A stretch of 64,000 nt of DNA from Pseudomonas turukhanskensis (GTDB taxonomy: Bacteria; Pseudomonadota; Gammaproteobacteria; Pseudomonadales; Pseudomonadaceae), in NCBI RefSeq assembly GCF_027922365.1, contig NZ_BSFN01000006.1, positions 62,001-126,000 on the forward strand, in the 5' to 3' direction. The notes below the pieces were generated by a model. It did not search any database. It saw nothing but the letters and a program-made list of their open reading frames with translations, and was not told the DNA's origin. Positions 7,280 to 21,976 of this stretch are shown here, piece by piece. The translations under genes were made by a program, and so were the position numbers. Within the stretch, counting starts at the first letter, position 1; each line of letters opens with the position of its first letter.

Positions 7280-9241
7280 ATGAGTGCTGCGTCACTGTAT
7301 CCCGTTCGTCCCGAGGTTGCGGCCAATACCCTGACCGATGAGGCGACGTACAAGTCCATGTACCAACAGTCAGTGGTCAACCCCGACGGTTTCTGGCGTG
7401 AGCAGGCCAAACGCCTGGACTGGATCAAGCCCTTCACAGCAGTGAAACAGACCTCGTTCGACGATCACCATGTGGATATCAAATGGTTCGCCGACGGCAC
7501 CCTGAACGTCTCGGCCAACTGCCTGGACCGTCACCTGGCCGAGCGCGGCGACCAACTGGCAATCATCTGGGAAGGCGACGACCCGGCCGACCACCGCGAA
7601 ATTACCTACCGCCAACTGCACGAAGAAGTCTGCAAGTTCGCCAACGCGCTGCGCGGCCAGGATGTGCACCGTGGCGATGTGGTGACGATCTATATGCCGA
7701 TGATTCCCGAGGCGGTGGTGGCCATGCTGGCCTGTGCCCGTATCGGTGCTATTCACTCGGTGGTGTTCGGCGGCTTCTCGCCCGAAGCCCTGGCCGGACG
7801 CATCATCGATTGCCGGTCCAAGGTGGTGATCACCGCCGATGAAGGCGTGCGCGGCGGCAAGAAAACCCCGCTCAAGGCCAACGTCGACGACGCCCTCACC
7901 AACCCGGAAACCAGCTCCATTCAGAAGGTGATCGTGTGCAAGCGCACCGGCTCGCCGATCAAATGGAACCAGCATCGCGACATCTGGTACGAAGACCTGA
8001 TGAAGGTGGCCGGCACCGTCTGCGCGCCGAAAGAAATGGGCGCCGAAGAAGCGCTGTTTATCCTCTACACCTCCGGCTCCACCGGCAAACCCAAGGGTGT
8101 GCAGCACACCAGCGCCGGCTATCTGCTGTATGCCGCGCTCACCCATGAGCGGGTGTTCGACTACAAGCCTGGCGAAGTCTACTGGTGCACCGCCGACGTG
8201 GGCTGGGTGACCGGCCACAGCTACATCGTTTACGGCCCGTTGGCCAACGGCGCGACCACTTTGCTGTTCGAAGGCATTCCGAACTACCCGGACATTACCC
8301 GGGTGTCGAAAATCATCGACAAGCACAAGGTCAATATTCTCTACACCGCACCAACCGCCATTCGCGCCATGATGGCCCAGGGCAAGGCCGCCATCGAAGG
8401 CGCCGACGGCTCCAGCCTGCGCTTGCTCGGTTCGGTGGGTGAGCCGATCAATCCGGAAGCCTGGAACTGGTACTACGAAACCGTGGGCCAATCGCGCTGC
8501 CCGATCGTTGATACCTGGTGGCAAACCGAAACCGGCGGCGTACTGATCAGCCCGTTGCCAGGTGCTACGGCCCTCAAACCTGGTTCGGCTACCCGTCCGT
8601 TCTTCGGCGTGGTGCCGGCGCTGGTGGATAACCTCGGCAACCTGATCGAAGGCGCCGCCGAAGGCAACCTGGTGATTCTGGATTCCTGGCCAGGTCAGGC
8701 CCGTACCCTGTACGGCGACCACGACCGCTTTGTGGACACCTACTTCAAAACCTTCCGTGGCATGTACTTCACCGGTGACGGCGCCCGTCGCGATGAAGAC
8801 GGTTACTACTGGATTACCGGCCGCGTCGACGACGTGCTCAACGTATCCGGCCATCGCATGGGCACCGCCGAAATCGAAAGCGCCATGGTGGCCCACCCGA
8901 AAGTGGCGGAAGCTGCGGTGGTCGGCATGCCGCACGACATCAAAGGGCAGGGCATCTATGTGTACGTGACGCTCAACGGCGGCGAAGAGCCGAACGAAGC
9001 GCTGCGCCAGGAGCTCAAGGCCTGGGTGCGCAAAGAGATCGGCCCGATTGCCGCGCCGGACGTCATCCAGTGGGCGCCGGGCCTGCCCAAGACCCGCTCG
9101 GGCAAGATCATGCGCCGCATCCTGCGCAAGATCGCCACGGCCGAGTACGACAGCCTGGGGGATATTTCCACCCTGGCGGACCCAGGTGTGGTGCAGCATC
9201 TGATCGATGAGCACAAGGCGATGCAGCAAGCGGTGGCTTGA
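7280..9241 (+). CDS. acsA: Acetyl-CoA synthetase (AMP-forming)
   Basis: Activates acetate with ATP and CoA to acetyl-CoA through acetyl-AMP, allowing growth on acetate and on products that yield it. The 653 residues match E. coli Acs (652). The nucleotide loop [11 protein letters not shown] begins near residue 263. The adenylation motifs [17 protein letters not shown] and [11 protein letters not shown] are present; Lys609 in the latter is the lysine acetylated in the family. The ATG at 7280 follows GAGG and gives the usual N-terminus. AAAAACAA at 7251-7258 could bind Hfq/Crc, matching the known catabolite control of acetate genes. A strong terminator follows. Confidence 0.97.
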   Translation: MSAASLYPVRPEVAANTLTDEATYKSMYQQSVVNPDGFWREQAKRLDWIKPFTAVKQTSFDDHHVDIKWFADGTLNVSANCLDRHLAERGDQLAIIWEGDDPADHREITYRQLHEEVCKFANALRGQDVHRGDVVTIYMPMIPEAVVAMLACARIGAIHSVVFGGFSPEALAGRIIDCRSKVVITADEGVRGGKKTPLKANVDDALTNPETSSIQKVIVCKRTGSPIKWNQHRDIWYEDLMKVAGTVCAPKEMGAEEALFILYTSGSTGKPKGVQHTSAGYLLYAALTHERVFDYKPGEVYWCTADVGWVTGHSYIVYGPLANGATTLLFEGIPNYPDITRVSKIIDKHKVNILYTAPTAIRAMMAQGKAAIEGADGSSLRLLGSVGEPINPEAWNWYYETVGQSRCPIVDTWWQTETGGVLISPLPGATALKPGSATRPFFGVVPALVDNLGNLIEGAAEGNLVILDSWPGQARTLYGDHDRFVDTYFKTFRGMYFTGDGARRDEDGYYWITGRVDDVLNVSGHRMGTAEIESAMVAHPKVAEAAVVGMPHDIKGQGIYVYVTLNGGEEPNEALRQELKAWVRKEIGPIAAPDVIQWAPGLPKTRSGKIMRRILRKIATAEYDSLGDISTLADPGVVQHLIDEHKAMQQAVA

Positions 9242-9261
9242 CGCTTAGCCGCCCCACCAAA

Positions 9262-9293
9262 AAAGCGCCCGCAATCATGCGGGCGTTTTTTTT
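9262..9293 (+). terminator. Intrinsic terminator after acsA
   Basis: CGCCCGCA at 9266-9273 pairs perfectly with TGCGGGCG at 9278-9285 across a four-base loop. A run of eight T follows, and A residues precede the stem, so it could work in both directions. Confidence 0.92.
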
Positions 9294-9300
9294 GCTTTTC

Positions 9301-9366
9301 GTAGGGTGTGCTATGCGCACCATGGTGGCCACGCGGAGAACGCGTGGTGCGCAAAGCACACCCTAC
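9301..9366. repeat. Intergenic palindromic repeat, family A copy 2
   Basis: Begins GTAGGGTGTGCTATGCGCACC and ends GGTGCGCAAAGCACACCCTAC: perfectly inverted outer arms with a variable centre. The arms match the copy at 3770-3835. In the 571-base gap 9242-9812 this repeat is followed by the aotJ control region. Confidence 0.8.
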
Positions 9367-9626
9367 GGAGATTTATCCGCCTTTGATGGCGGCGGTAGCA
9401 CCCTCGATCTGCAACGGGGCAATCGGAAACAGTACGCACGTTTGAGGGGCGTTTTTCCACCCGGCTAAAAATCCATTTTGGGTAACAACCCAGTTCTGGC
9501 AAGGCTTACTAAAAAACAGGCCCAAAACTTGCTGTAGTTTCTCGTTTACCCATCCTCTGCGCGCTGCCTGTTTTGGTGGCGCCTGTCAATAGTCTGAATC
9601 CCGCGCCAAGCCCTTTTGTAATTAGT

Positions 9627-9673
9627 TGTCGCATTGAAGAAATATCGGCTTTGGGGGTGTCGTTAGAATGCCG
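9627..9673 (+). promoter_or_regulatory. ArgR-type binding site upstream of aotJ
   Basis: TGTCGC-N8-AA at 9627-9642 fits the ArgR half-site consensus of P. aeruginosa (TGTCGC-N8-AA) exactly. A weaker half-site, TGTCGT, lies at 9658 in the same orientation, 31 bases downstream. The AraC-type ArgR encoded below the operon would use these to activate arginine uptake. The rest of the interval from 9367 shows no gene; the open frames there span the repeat and have no conserved look. Confidence 0.7.
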
Positions 9674-9812
9674 CCACCCAGACGCCGCCACTCGCGCGTC
9701 GGCCGATGAGCTTCGTCCTTTCGGGTTATCCCCCCGGCAAAGATGGCGACTCTTCCTATAATTTCACGGTCAGCCTGCCATCCAGCGCTCGACCTATTCG
9801 AAGGAGTCCACG

Positions 9813-10592
9813 ATGAAGAAGCTCGCCCTTCTCGGCGCCCTGGCGGTGTCCCTGCTGTCGCCACTTGCCATGGCCGATGATGCCAAGCCCCTGCGTATCG
9901 GTATCGAAGCGGCTTACCCGCCCTTCGCCTTCAAAACGCCCGACGACAAGATCACCGGCTTTGACTACGACATCGGCATGGCCCTGTGCGAAGAGATGAA
10001 AGTGCAGTGCAAGTGGATCGAACAAGAGTTCGACGGCCTGATTCCGGCTCTCAAGGTGCGCAAGTTCGACGCCATTCTGTCGTCCATGTCCATCACTGAC
10101 GACCGCAAGAAGTCCGTGGATTTCACCGGCAAGTACTACTCCACCCCAGCCAAGCTGGCGATGAAGGCCGGTACCGTTATCAACGACCCGCTGAGCGATC
10201 TCAAAGGCAAGAAAATCGGCGTGCAGCGTTCGTCCGTTTACGACCGTTATGCCACCGAAGTCTTCGCTCCGGCCGGCGCCGAAATCGTGCGTTACAGCTC
10301 GCAGAACGAAGTGTTCCTGGACCTGACCTCGGGCCGTCTGGACGCCACCCTGGCGGATTCGGTGAACATCGATGACGGTTTCCTGAAAACCGACGCGGGC
10401 AAAGGTTTTGCCTTCGCCGGCCCCGACTTCACCGAAGAAAAATACTTCGGCGAAGGCCAGGGTATTGCTGTGCGCAAGGGTGACAAGGCCCTGGCCGACA
10501 AGATCAGCGCTGCCATCCTGGCCATCCGCGCCAACGGCAAATACAAACAAGTGCAAGACAAGTACTTCGCCTTCGACGTTTACGGCAAGTAA
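9813..10592 (+). CDS. aotJ: Arginine/ornithine ABC transporter, periplasmic binding protein
   Basis: The 259-residue solute-binding protein captures arginine or ornithine in the periplasm and delivers it to AotQM. The first 21 residues are a signal peptide ending AMA, with cleavage before DDAKPLRIG. The mature part shows the family-3 binding fold: [30 protein letters not shown] and the hinge segment [19 protein letters not shown] precedes the ATG by eight bases. A hairpin terminator between this gene and aotQ probably lets the binding protein be made in excess over the membrane components. Confidence 0.95.
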   Translation: MKKLALLGALAVSLLSPLAMADDAKPLRIGIEAAYPPFAFKTPDDKITGFDYDIGMALCEEMKVQCKWIEQEFDGLIPALKVRKFDAILSSMSITDDRKKSVDFTGKYYSTPAKLAMKAGTVINDPLSDLKGKKIGVQRSSVYDRYATEVFAPAGAEIVRYSSQNEVFLDLTSGRLDATLADSVNIDDGFLKTDAGKGFAFAGPDFTEEKYFGEGQGIAVRKGDKALADKISAAILAIRANGKYKQVQDKYFAFDVYGK

Positions 10593-10605
10593 CTAGCACT
10601 CACTG

Positions 10606-10648
10606 AAAGTGGCACAGGCTCGATAACTCCGGGGATGTGCCACTTTTT
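10606..10648 (+). terminator. Terminator or processing hairpin between aotJ and aotQ
   Basis: AAAGTGGCACA at 10606-10616 pairs perfectly with TGTGCCACTTT at 10636-10646, followed by further T residues. Its place just after the binding-protein gene suggests partial termination or protection of the aotJ message. Confidence 0.8.
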
Positions 10649-10708
10649 ATTTGGGTCGCCGATTTCCGTTGGAGCGGCACAGCACTTCTCACCTAGCGGG
10701 CTTTTCTT

Positions 10709-11398
10709 ATGCTCAACGGCTACGGCTCGACCATTCTTGATGGCGCATGGCTGACCATTTCCCTGGCGCTGACCTCGATGGCACTGGCGATTGTGCTCGG
10801 CCTGATCGGCGCGGCGTTTCGTTTGTCGCCGATCAAGTGGCTGGCGCTGTTGGGCGAAACCTACGCCACAGTGATTCGTGGCATTCCCGACCTGGTGTTG
10901 ATTCTGCTGATTTTCTACGGTGGTCAGGACGTGGTGAACCGGGTGGCGCCGCTGCTGGGTTTTGAGGACTACATCGACCTCGACCCGTTCGCCACTGGCG
11001 TATTTACCATGGGTTTTATCTTTGGGGCGTACCTGTCGGAAACTTTCCGCGGTGCCTTTATGGCAATCCCCAAAGGGCAGAGCGAAGCGGGTGCGGCCTA
11101 CGGTATGAGTGGCATGCAAGTGTTCTTTCGCGTGCTGGTGCCGCAGATGATCCGTTTTGCCATCCCTGGTTTCACCAATAACTGGCTGGTGCTGGTCAAG
11201 GCCACTGCGCTGGTGTCCACGGTGAGCCTGCAGGACATGATGTTCAAGGCCAAGAACGCCGCAGATGCCACGCATCAGCCGTTCACCTTCTACCTGGTGG
11301 TGGCAGCGTTGTATCTGGCGATTACCAGTGTGTCGCTGCTGCTGTTACGGGCGTTGGAAAAACGCTATTCGGTAGGCATGAAGGTGGCTGAATTATGA
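10709..11398 (+). CDS. aotQ: Arginine/ornithine ABC transporter permease AotQ
   Basis: A 229-residue inner-membrane permease of the polar amino acid (HisQ/ArtQ) family, with about five hydrophobic segments. The EAA coupling loop that contacts the ATPase is readable as GAYLSETFRGAFMAIPKGQ followed by SEAGAAYGMSG. It pairs with AotM to form the channel. It is 116 bases after aotJ, beyond the hairpin, and overlaps aotM by four bases (ATGA), so the two permeases are translationally coupled. The ribosome binding site is poor (GCGGG at a distance). Confidence 0.94.
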   Translation: MLNGYGSTILDGAWLTISLALTSMALAIVLGLIGAAFRLSPIKWLALLGETYATVIRGIPDLVLILLIFYGGQDVVNRVAPLLGFEDYIDLDPFATGVFTMGFIFGAYLSETFRGAFMAIPKGQSEAGAAYGMSGMQVFFRVLVPQMIRFAIPGFTNNWLVLVKATALVSTVSLQDMMFKAKNAADATHQPFTFYLVVAALYLAITSVSLLLLRALEKRYSVGMKVAEL

Positions 11399-12093
11399 TT
11401 TTCGATTTCTCGCCTATCTGGGAAAACATCCACCTGTACCTGGGTGGCATCCTGATTACCCTGAAGCTGCTGGCGATTTCGCTGACGTTCGGCCTGGCAG
11501 CTGCCATTCCGCTGGGCTTGATGCGGGTGTCGAAGCAGCCGCTGGTGAATGCCATAGCCTGGCTGTACACCTATGTGATCCGCGGCACGCCGATGCTGGT
11601 GCAGCTGTTTCTCATCTATTACGGGCTGGCGCAGTTTGCCGCGGTGCGTGAAAGCATGCTGTGGCCGTACCTTTCCAATGCCACGTTCTGCGCTTGCCTG
11701 GCGTTTGCCATCAACACCAGCGCCTACAGCGCCGAGATTCTGGCCGGCAGCCTGAAGTCGATTCCCCACGGTGAAATTGAAGCAGCCAAGGCCATGGGCA
11801 TGTCGCGCGCCAAGCTGTACCGCCGCATTCTGCTGCCATCGGCCCTGCGCCGGGCGCTGCCGCAGTACAGCAACGAAGTGATCATGATGCTGCACACCAC
11901 GAGCCTGGCGTCCATCGTCACCCTGGTGGACATCACCGGTGCGGCAAAAACCATCAACTCGCAGTTCTATCTGGCCTTCGAGGCCTATATCACTGCCGGT
12001 GCCATTTACCTGTGCCTGACCTTCGTGCTGGTGCGCCTGTTCAAGCTGGCCGAGCGCCGCTGGCTGGCTTATCTGGCGCCACGCAAGGCCTGA
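11395..12093 (+). CDS. aotM: Arginine/ornithine ABC transporter permease AotM
   Basis: The second permease of the importer, 232 residues, of the HisM type. It has several hydrophobic spans, the conserved segment VIRGTPMLVQLFLIYYG and an EAA loop (SAEILAGSLKSIPHGEIEAA followed by KAMGM). Translation starts inside the aotQ stop codon. In P. aeruginosa aotO lies between aotM and aotP; here only 61 bases separate aotM from aotP and there is no such gene. Confidence 0.94.
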   Translation: MIFDFSPIWENIHLYLGGILITLKLLAISLTFGLAAAIPLGLMRVSKQPLVNAIAWLYTYVIRGTPMLVQLFLIYYGLAQFAAVRESMLWPYLSNATFCACLAFAINTSAYSAEILAGSLKSIPHGEIEAAKAMGMSRAKLYRRILLPSALRRALPQYSNEVIMMLHTTSLASIVTLVDITGAAKTINSQFYLAFEAYITAGAIYLCLTFVLVRLFKLAERRWLAYLAPRKA

Positions 12094-12154
12094 GAATTTT
12101 CCGTTTTAGCAACGCCAGCTGCGGCTGAACCATTGCCTGTCGAGAACCTGAACC

Positions 12155-12919
12155 ATGTACAAACTCGAAGTCCAAGACCTGCATAAACGCTACGGCAGCC
12201 ATGAAGTGCTCAAGGGCGTGTCGCTGGCGGCCAAGGCTGGCGATGTGATCAGCATCATCGGTTCCAGTGGTTCGGGCAAAAGTACGTTTTTGCGCTGCAT
12301 CAACCTGCTGGAACAGCCCCATGGCGGCAAGATTCTGCTCAACGGCGAAGAGCTGAAACTGGTGGCGAACAAGGAAGGCGCATTGAAGGCGGCCGACCCC
12401 AAGCAGTTGCAGCGTATGCGTTCGCGCCTGTCGATGGTGTTCCAGCACTTCAATCTGTGGGCGCATATGACCGCCCTGGAAAACATTATCGAAGCGCCGG
12501 TGCATGTACTGGGCGTGCCGAAAAAAGAGGCCATCGAAAAGGCCGAGCACTACCTGAACAAGGTGGGTGTGGCCCATCGCAAGGGCGCCTACCCGGCGCA
12601 TATGTCCGGCGGCGAACAGCAACGCGTGGCCATTGCCCGGGCGCTGGCGATGGAGCCGGAAGTGATGCTGTTCGACGAACCGACGTCGGCGCTTGACCCG
12701 GAGTTGGTCGGCGAAGTGCTGAAAGTGATGCAGGACCTTGCCCAGGAAGGTCGCACCATGGTGGTGGTCACCCACGAGATGGGCTTTGCCCGTGAGGTCT
12801 CCAACCAGTTGGTATTCCTACACAAGGGCGTTGTGGAAGAGCGCGGGTGCCCGAAAGAAGTGCTGGTGAATCCGCAGTCCGATCGTTTGAAGCAATTTCT
12901 TTCCGGCAGCTTGAAGTAA
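12155..12919 (+). CDS. aotP: Arginine/ornithine ABC transporter ATP-binding protein
   Basis: The 254-residue ATPase drives AotQM. All catalytic motifs are intact: Walker [10 protein letters not shown] from residue 36, Q-loop in MVFQHFNLW, signature MSGGEQQR from residue 150, Walker B VMLFDEP with Asp174 and Glu175, and the H-loop VVTHEMGF. The length and the AEGD insert are normal for the HisP/ArtP class. It ends 63 bases before argR, which may be read from the same transcript. Confidence 0.95.
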   Translation: MYKLEVQDLHKRYGSHEVLKGVSLAAKAGDVISIIGSSGSGKSTFLRCINLLEQPHGGKILLNGEELKLVANKEGALKAADPKQLQRMRSRLSMVFQHFNLWAHMTALENIIEAPVHVLGVPKKEAIEKAEHYLNKVGVAHRKGAYPAHMSGGEQQRVAIARALAMEPEVMLFDEPTSALDPELVGEVLKVMQDLAQEGRTMVVVTHEMGFAREVSNQLVFLHKGVVEERGCPKEVLVNPQSDRLKQFLSGSLK

Positions 12920-13008
12920 GCTTCAGCGCGGTGAATGAACCCAAGACTGCCTAACGGGCAGCACACCTCGCATGTGAATGCATGCAAACAGAGCCTAAAC
13001 TGCCAGCC

Positions 13009-13989
13009 ATGACTGCCCACCGAATTGGTTTTCTCCTCTGGCCCAACACCAAGGCCATGACCCTGGCGCTGGCCGAAGAAGCCCTGCGTGTCGCCCAGCG
13101 GGTGCACCCGGATGTGGCTTATGAACTGGTGTTTCTGCAGGCCGAGCCCGCCGCCGAGGGCGCCTGGCGCCTGCCGGGCGAGCCGTGGGCGGGCAAGCTG
13201 GAGGGCTGTCAGAAACTGTTTTTGCTTGCCGACGAGCCGCCTGGCCATCTGGCCCCGGCGCTCTCCAGTGCATTGAAACAGGTGGTGCGGGCCGGCTGCG
13301 TGATTGGCGGTTTGTCCGCCGGTGTGTATCCCTTGGCACAGTTGGGTTTGCTCGACGGCTACCGCGCCGCCGTGCACTGGCGCTGGCAGGACGACTTCAC
13401 CGAACGTTTCCCCAAAGTGATCGCCACCAGCCATCTGTTTGACTGGGACCGTGATCGCCTCAGCGCCTGTGGTGGTCTGGCAGTGCTGGATCTGCTGCTG
13501 GCGGTGTTGGCCCGCGACCATGGTGCCGAGTTGGCTGGCGCAGTATCGGAAGAGCTGGTGGTGGAGCGCATTCGTGAAGGCGGTGAGCGCCAGCGTATTC
13601 CGTTGCAAAACCGCCTGGGCTCCAGCCACCCGAAGCTGACTCAGGCCGTGCTGTTGATGGAAGCCAATATCGAAGAGCCGTTGACCACCGACGAAATTGC
13701 CCAGCACGTCTGTGTGTCGCGACGTCAGTTGGAGCGCATCTTCAAGCAATACCTCAACCGCGTTCCCAGCCAGTACTACCTGGAACTGCGTTTGAACAAA
13801 GCCCGCCAGTTGCTGATGCAAACCAGCAAATCGATCATCCAGATCGGCCTGTCCTGCGGCTTCTCCTCCGGCCCGCACTTCTCCAGCGCCTACCGCAACT
13901 TCTTCGGCGCCACCCCGCGCGAAGACCGCAACCAGCGGCGCAGCAGCAGCCCGTTCGAGTTGAGCTCCATTCCTTCCGAGCGCGGCTAA
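13009..13989 (+). CDS. argR: Arginine-responsive regulator ArgR (AraC/XylS family)
   Basis: In pseudomonads this AraC-type protein, unrelated to E. coli ArgR, activates arginine uptake and catabolism (aot, aru) and represses some biosynthesis genes. An N-terminal glutamine-amidotransferase-like (DJ-1/PfpI) ligand domain covers about residues 1-190. A C-terminal double helix-turn-helix follows, with TTDEIAQHVCVSRRQLERIF and the AraC signature region GLSCGFSSGPHFSSAYRNFF. The start at 13009 (MTAHRIGF) matches the P. aeruginosa protein; an in-frame ATG nine codons upstream is also possible. Matching half-sites precede aotJ and aruC. Confidence 0.95.
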   Translation: MTAHRIGFLLWPNTKAMTLALAEEALRVAQRVHPDVAYELVFLQAEPAAEGAWRLPGEPWAGKLEGCQKLFLLADEPPGHLAPALSSALKQVVRAGCVIGGLSAGVYPLAQLGLLDGYRAAVHWRWQDDFTERFPKVIATSHLFDWDRDRLSACGGLAVLDLLLAVLARDHGAELAGAVSEELVVERIREGGERQRIPLQNRLGSSHPKLTQAVLLMEANIEEPLTTDEIAQHVCVSRRQLERIFKQYLNRVPSQYYLELRLNKARQLLMQTSKSIIQIGLSCGFSSGPHFSSAYRNFFGATPREDRNQRRSSSPFELSSIPSERG

Positions 13990-14006
13990 GCCGGGTCTGT
14001 GCGGAC

Positions 14007-14091
14007 GTAGGGCGAATATCCGCAAAGCGGATATCCGCCTATTCGCCGATCGTGAAGCTGCGGATATCGCCTGCGGCGATATTCGCCCTAC
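14007..14091. repeat. Intergenic palindromic repeat, family C
   Basis: Outer arms GTAGGGCGAATAT and ATATTCGCCCTAC are perfect inverted copies. Inner palindromes (ATATCCGC / GCGGATAT and ATATCGCC / GGCGATAT) repeat the motif. Only the GTAGGG/CCCTAC ends are shared with family A. It sits in the 352-base gap 13990-14341 after argR; the remainder of the gap carries the aruC control sites. Confidence 0.75.
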
Positions 14092-14196
14092 GCCCATGAG
14101 CATTCAAAACGCATTTTTAACGCTGTAGCAGCGGCGCGCAGCTGATCGTTGGTCATCCTGGCAACAGCGTTTAGACTGCGCCTTCGCGACACCTTC

Positions 14197-15562
<1,366 letters not shown>

Positions 15563-15585
15563 CGGCTACAACGGAACGCTGAGGT

Positions 15586-15607
15586 CTCTCCCGCGCTGGC
15601 GGGAGAG
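15586..15607 (+). repeat. Intercistronic hairpin between aruC and aruF
   Basis: CTCTCCCGC at 15586-15594 pairs perfectly with GCGGGAGAG at 15599-15607 over a four-base loop. No T run follows, so it looks like an mRNA-stabilising element rather than a terminator. It could let aruC be made at a different level from the rest of the operon. Confidence 0.6.
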
Positions 15608-15663
15608 GTTGGTGTCCCCAGCGTTCTGCTTTCATTTCAAAAGAGAATTTAAGGAGTAACACC

Positions 15664-16677
15664 ATGCTGGTGATGCGCCCTGCGCAAATGGCTGACTTGG
15701 CTGACGTGCAACGTCTGGCTGCGGACAGCCCGGTTGGTGTTACTTCGCTGCCGGACGATGCCGGTCGGCTGGGCGACAAGATCGCTGCGTCCGAAGCCTC
15801 GTTTGCCGCGGAAGTAAGCTTTAACGGTGAAGAGAGCTATTTCTTCGTGCTGGAAGACACCGACACCGGCCGCCTGGTCGGCTGCTCCGGGGTGGTGGCT
15901 TCGGCCGGGTATTCCGAGCCGTTCTACAGCTTCCGTAACGAAACCTTTGTGCACGCCTCGCGCTCGCTGTCGATCCACAACAAGATCCACGTGCTGTCGC
16001 TGTGTCACGACCTGACGGGCAATAGCCTGCTTACCAGCTTCTACGTCGAACAACCGCTGGTGGATTCGCCGTGGGCCGAACTCAATTCCCGTGGTCGCCT
16101 GTTGTTTGTGGCCAGCCACCCGGAGCGCTTTGCCGATGCGGTGGTGGTGGAAATTGTTGGCCACAGCGACGAGCAGGGCGATTCGCCGTTTTGGGATGCC
16201 GTGGGCCGCAACTTCTTCGACCTCAATTACGCCGAAGCCGAGCGCTTGTGCGGCCTGAAAAGCCGCACCTTCCTCGCCGAGCTGATGCCCCATTACCCGA
16301 TCTATGTGCCGCTGCTGCCGGACGCCGCCCAGGAAGCCATGGGCCAGGTGCACCCGCGTGCGCAGATCACCTTCGATATTCTGATGCGCGAAGGTTTTGA
16401 AACCGACCATTACATCGACATCTTCGACGGCGGCCCGACCCTGCATGCGCGCACCTCGGGCATTCGCTCGATTGCGCAGAGCCGAGTGGTGCCCGCGCGG
16501 GTCGGCGAGCCGGGCAAGGGTCGCCTTTATCTAGTTGCCAACGGCCAGTTGCAGGATTTCCGCGCCGTGGTGGTTGAACTGGATTGGGTGCCGGGCAAGC
16601 CGGTGAACCTGAGTGCTGATGTTGCTGAGGCCTTGGGCGTCGGTGAGGGCGCAAGCGTGCGCCTGGTTGCGGTTTAA
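15664..16677 (+). CDS. aruF: Arginine/ornithine succinyltransferase, alpha subunit
   Basis: Together with AruG it transfers succinate from succinyl-CoA to the alpha-amino group of arginine, the first step of the AST pathway. The protein is 337 residues (AstA family, GNAT-like core). HDLTGNSLLTSFYV aligns by eye with the equivalent block of AruG, and EIVGHSDEQGDSPFWDAVG is a conserved AstA stretch. Enterobacteria use a single AstA; pseudomonads keep two paralogous subunits. AAGGAGTAAC precedes the ATG. AruG follows 11 bases later. Confidence 0.95.
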   Translation: MLVMRPAQMADLADVQRLAADSPVGVTSLPDDAGRLGDKIAASEASFAAEVSFNGEESYFFVLEDTDTGRLVGCSGVVASAGYSEPFYSFRNETFVHASRSLSIHNKIHVLSLCHDLTGNSLLTSFYVEQPLVDSPWAELNSRGRLLFVASHPERFADAVVVEIVGHSDEQGDSPFWDAVGRNFFDLNYAEAERLCGLKSRTFLAELMPHYPIYVPLLPDAAQEAMGQVHPRAQITFDILMREGFETDHYIDIFDGGPTLHARTSGIRSIAQSRVVPARVGEPGKGRLYLVANGQLQDFRAVVVELDWVPGKPVNLSADVAEALGVGEGASVRLVAV

Positions 16678-16688
16678 GAGGAATAGCC

Positions 16689-20544
<3,856 letters not shown>

Positions 20545-20557
20545 GAGTGTTTTGACC

Positions 20558-20845
20558 ATGTCCGATAGCCTGCAACTTATCCTCGAAGATACCGACGGCA
20601 CCCAGCTGGAAACCTCCTGCACCCGCTTTGCCGTGATCTGGCAAGGCAAGGAAGTGTGGATTCAGCAAGACGGCCGTGGCCAGTTGATCATCGGCGTGGA
20701 CGTGGAAGAGGGCGACGAGGAGTACGCCAATCTGCTGTTGCGCCCGCTGGCAACCAACCTAGTGAGCCTGGAACTGGAAATGGAGCCGGCCGGCGTATTG
20801 GATGACGAAGACGACCATGTGCATGGTCCGGACTGCAATCACTGA
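20558..20845 (+). CDS. Conserved small acidic protein in the aru locus (function unknown)
   Basis: A 95-residue protein starting at ATG 20558, 13 bases after aruB, and therefore likely in the same transcript. It is strongly acidic, with no membrane segment, and its tail is histidine/cysteine-rich (DDEDDHVHGPDCNH), which might bind a metal. A gene of this size occupies the same place (between aruB and aruE) in P. aeruginosa, where old annotations call it topoisomerase II without support. I see no catalytic motif, and its role in arginine catabolism is unproven. Confidence 0.8.
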   Translation: MSDSLQLILEDTDGTQLETSCTRFAVIWQGKEVWIQQDGRGQLIIGVDVEEGDEEYANLLLRPLATNLVSLELEMEPAGVLDDEDDHVHGPDCNH

Positions 20846-20876
20846 TACCTGCATTCACTAAGACGGAACTTATCTG

Positions 20877-21896
20877 ATGCTAGCCCTCGGCAAATTGCTG
20901 GAACTGACCCTGGTAGGCCGCGAGCCGGCCGCCAAGATTCAGCTGACGCCCGAGGGCGCGCGGCTGCGCTGGCTGGCCGAGGGTGCATTGGAAATCACCC
21001 CGCCGGCGGGGTTGGACAGCGGCCTTGATTTGCTCCTGTCTGCCGGTATTCACGGCAACGAAACCGCTCCGATCGAACTGCTCGACCGCCTGCTGCACGG
21101 CATTGCCCGTGGTGAGCTAAAACCGCGGGCGCGCATTCTGTTTCTATTCGGTAACCCTGAGGCTATGCGCAAGGGCGAGCGTTATGTCGAGCAGGATATC
21201 AATCGCCTGTTCAACGGCCGGCACGAGCAAAGCAGTGGTTTTGAAGCGCTGCGTGCCTGTGAGCTGGAACGCTTGAGCGCGACTTTTTTCAATCAGGCCC
21301 CGGCCGATGTGCCGAGGCAGCGTCTGCATTACGACCTGCATACCGCCATCCGTGGTTCGAAAATCGAGCAGTTCGCGCTTTATCCGTGGCGCGAGGGCTG
21401 CAGGCACTCGGCGCTGGAACTGGCTCGCCTGAAGGCCGCTGGCGTGGCTGCGGTACTGTTGCAAAGCAAGGCCTCGATCACCTTCAGTGCCTACACCTAT
21501 GCGCAGTTAAACGCCGAGGCGTTCACGCTGGAGTTGGGTAAGGCTCGGGCGTTTGGCCAGAACGATGGCATTAACCTGGAGATGTTGGAAGCGCGCCTCA
21601 AGTGCCTGATCGAGAACACCGAGCCGGCGCTTGAGCCCGACAACCTTGACGGCCTGCAACTGTTTGCCGTGGCCCGGGAAATCATCAAGCACAGCGACTC
21701 CTTTCACCTGAACCTGCCCGCCGATATCGAAAACTTCAGCGAACTGCCGATAGGCTATCTGTTGGCCGAAGATATCGCCGGCATGCGCTGGGTGGTGGAA
21801 GAAAAGGGGACGCGGATTATCTTCCCCAATCCCAAGGTGAAAAACGGCCTGCGTGCCGGCATTCTCGTGGTGCCCACCAGCGCCGCTGCGCTTTAG
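20877..21896 (+). CDS. aruE: Succinylglutamate desuccinylase
   Basis: The last AST enzyme: a zinc hydrolase that splits succinylglutamate to succinate and glutamate (AstE, M14-like aspartoacylase family, 339 residues). The zinc site is readable as GIHGNETAP (His and Glu) with the later His in [28 protein letters not shown] is the substrate-side family motif. The carboxylate expected near TLELGK is present. It is 31 bases after the small acidic gene, so it completes the arginine degradation unit. Confidence 0.94.
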   Translation: MLALGKLLELTLVGREPAAKIQLTPEGARLRWLAEGALEITPPAGLDSGLDLLLSAGIHGNETAPIELLDRLLHGIARGELKPRARILFLFGNPEAMRKGERYVEQDINRLFNGRHEQSSGFEALRACELERLSATFFNQAPADVPRQRLHYDLHTAIRGSKIEQFALYPWREGCRHSALELARLKAAGVAAVLLQSKASITFSAYTYAQLNAEAFTLELGKARAFGQNDGINLEMLEARLKCLIENTEPALEPDNLDGLQLFAVAREIIKHSDSFHLNLPADIENFSELPIGYLLAEDIAGMRWVVEEKGTRIIFPNPKVKNGLRAGILVVPTSAAAL

Positions 21897-21976
21897 TCGC
21901 TATTTAGTCGTAGAGCCTCTTGCCGCTCTCGGGCGGCTGCTTTAGGGTCGTGGGTCCGCCGTGAAGGAGACCTGTA

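Noticed and set aside
9238..9468. 76-codon open frame after acsA
   Set aside because: It runs through the terminator and the palindromic repeat, with no start signal.
12589..14103. 504-codon minus-strand frame opposite aotP and argR
   Set aside because: It is antisense to two clear genes; long shadow frames are common in GC-rich DNA.
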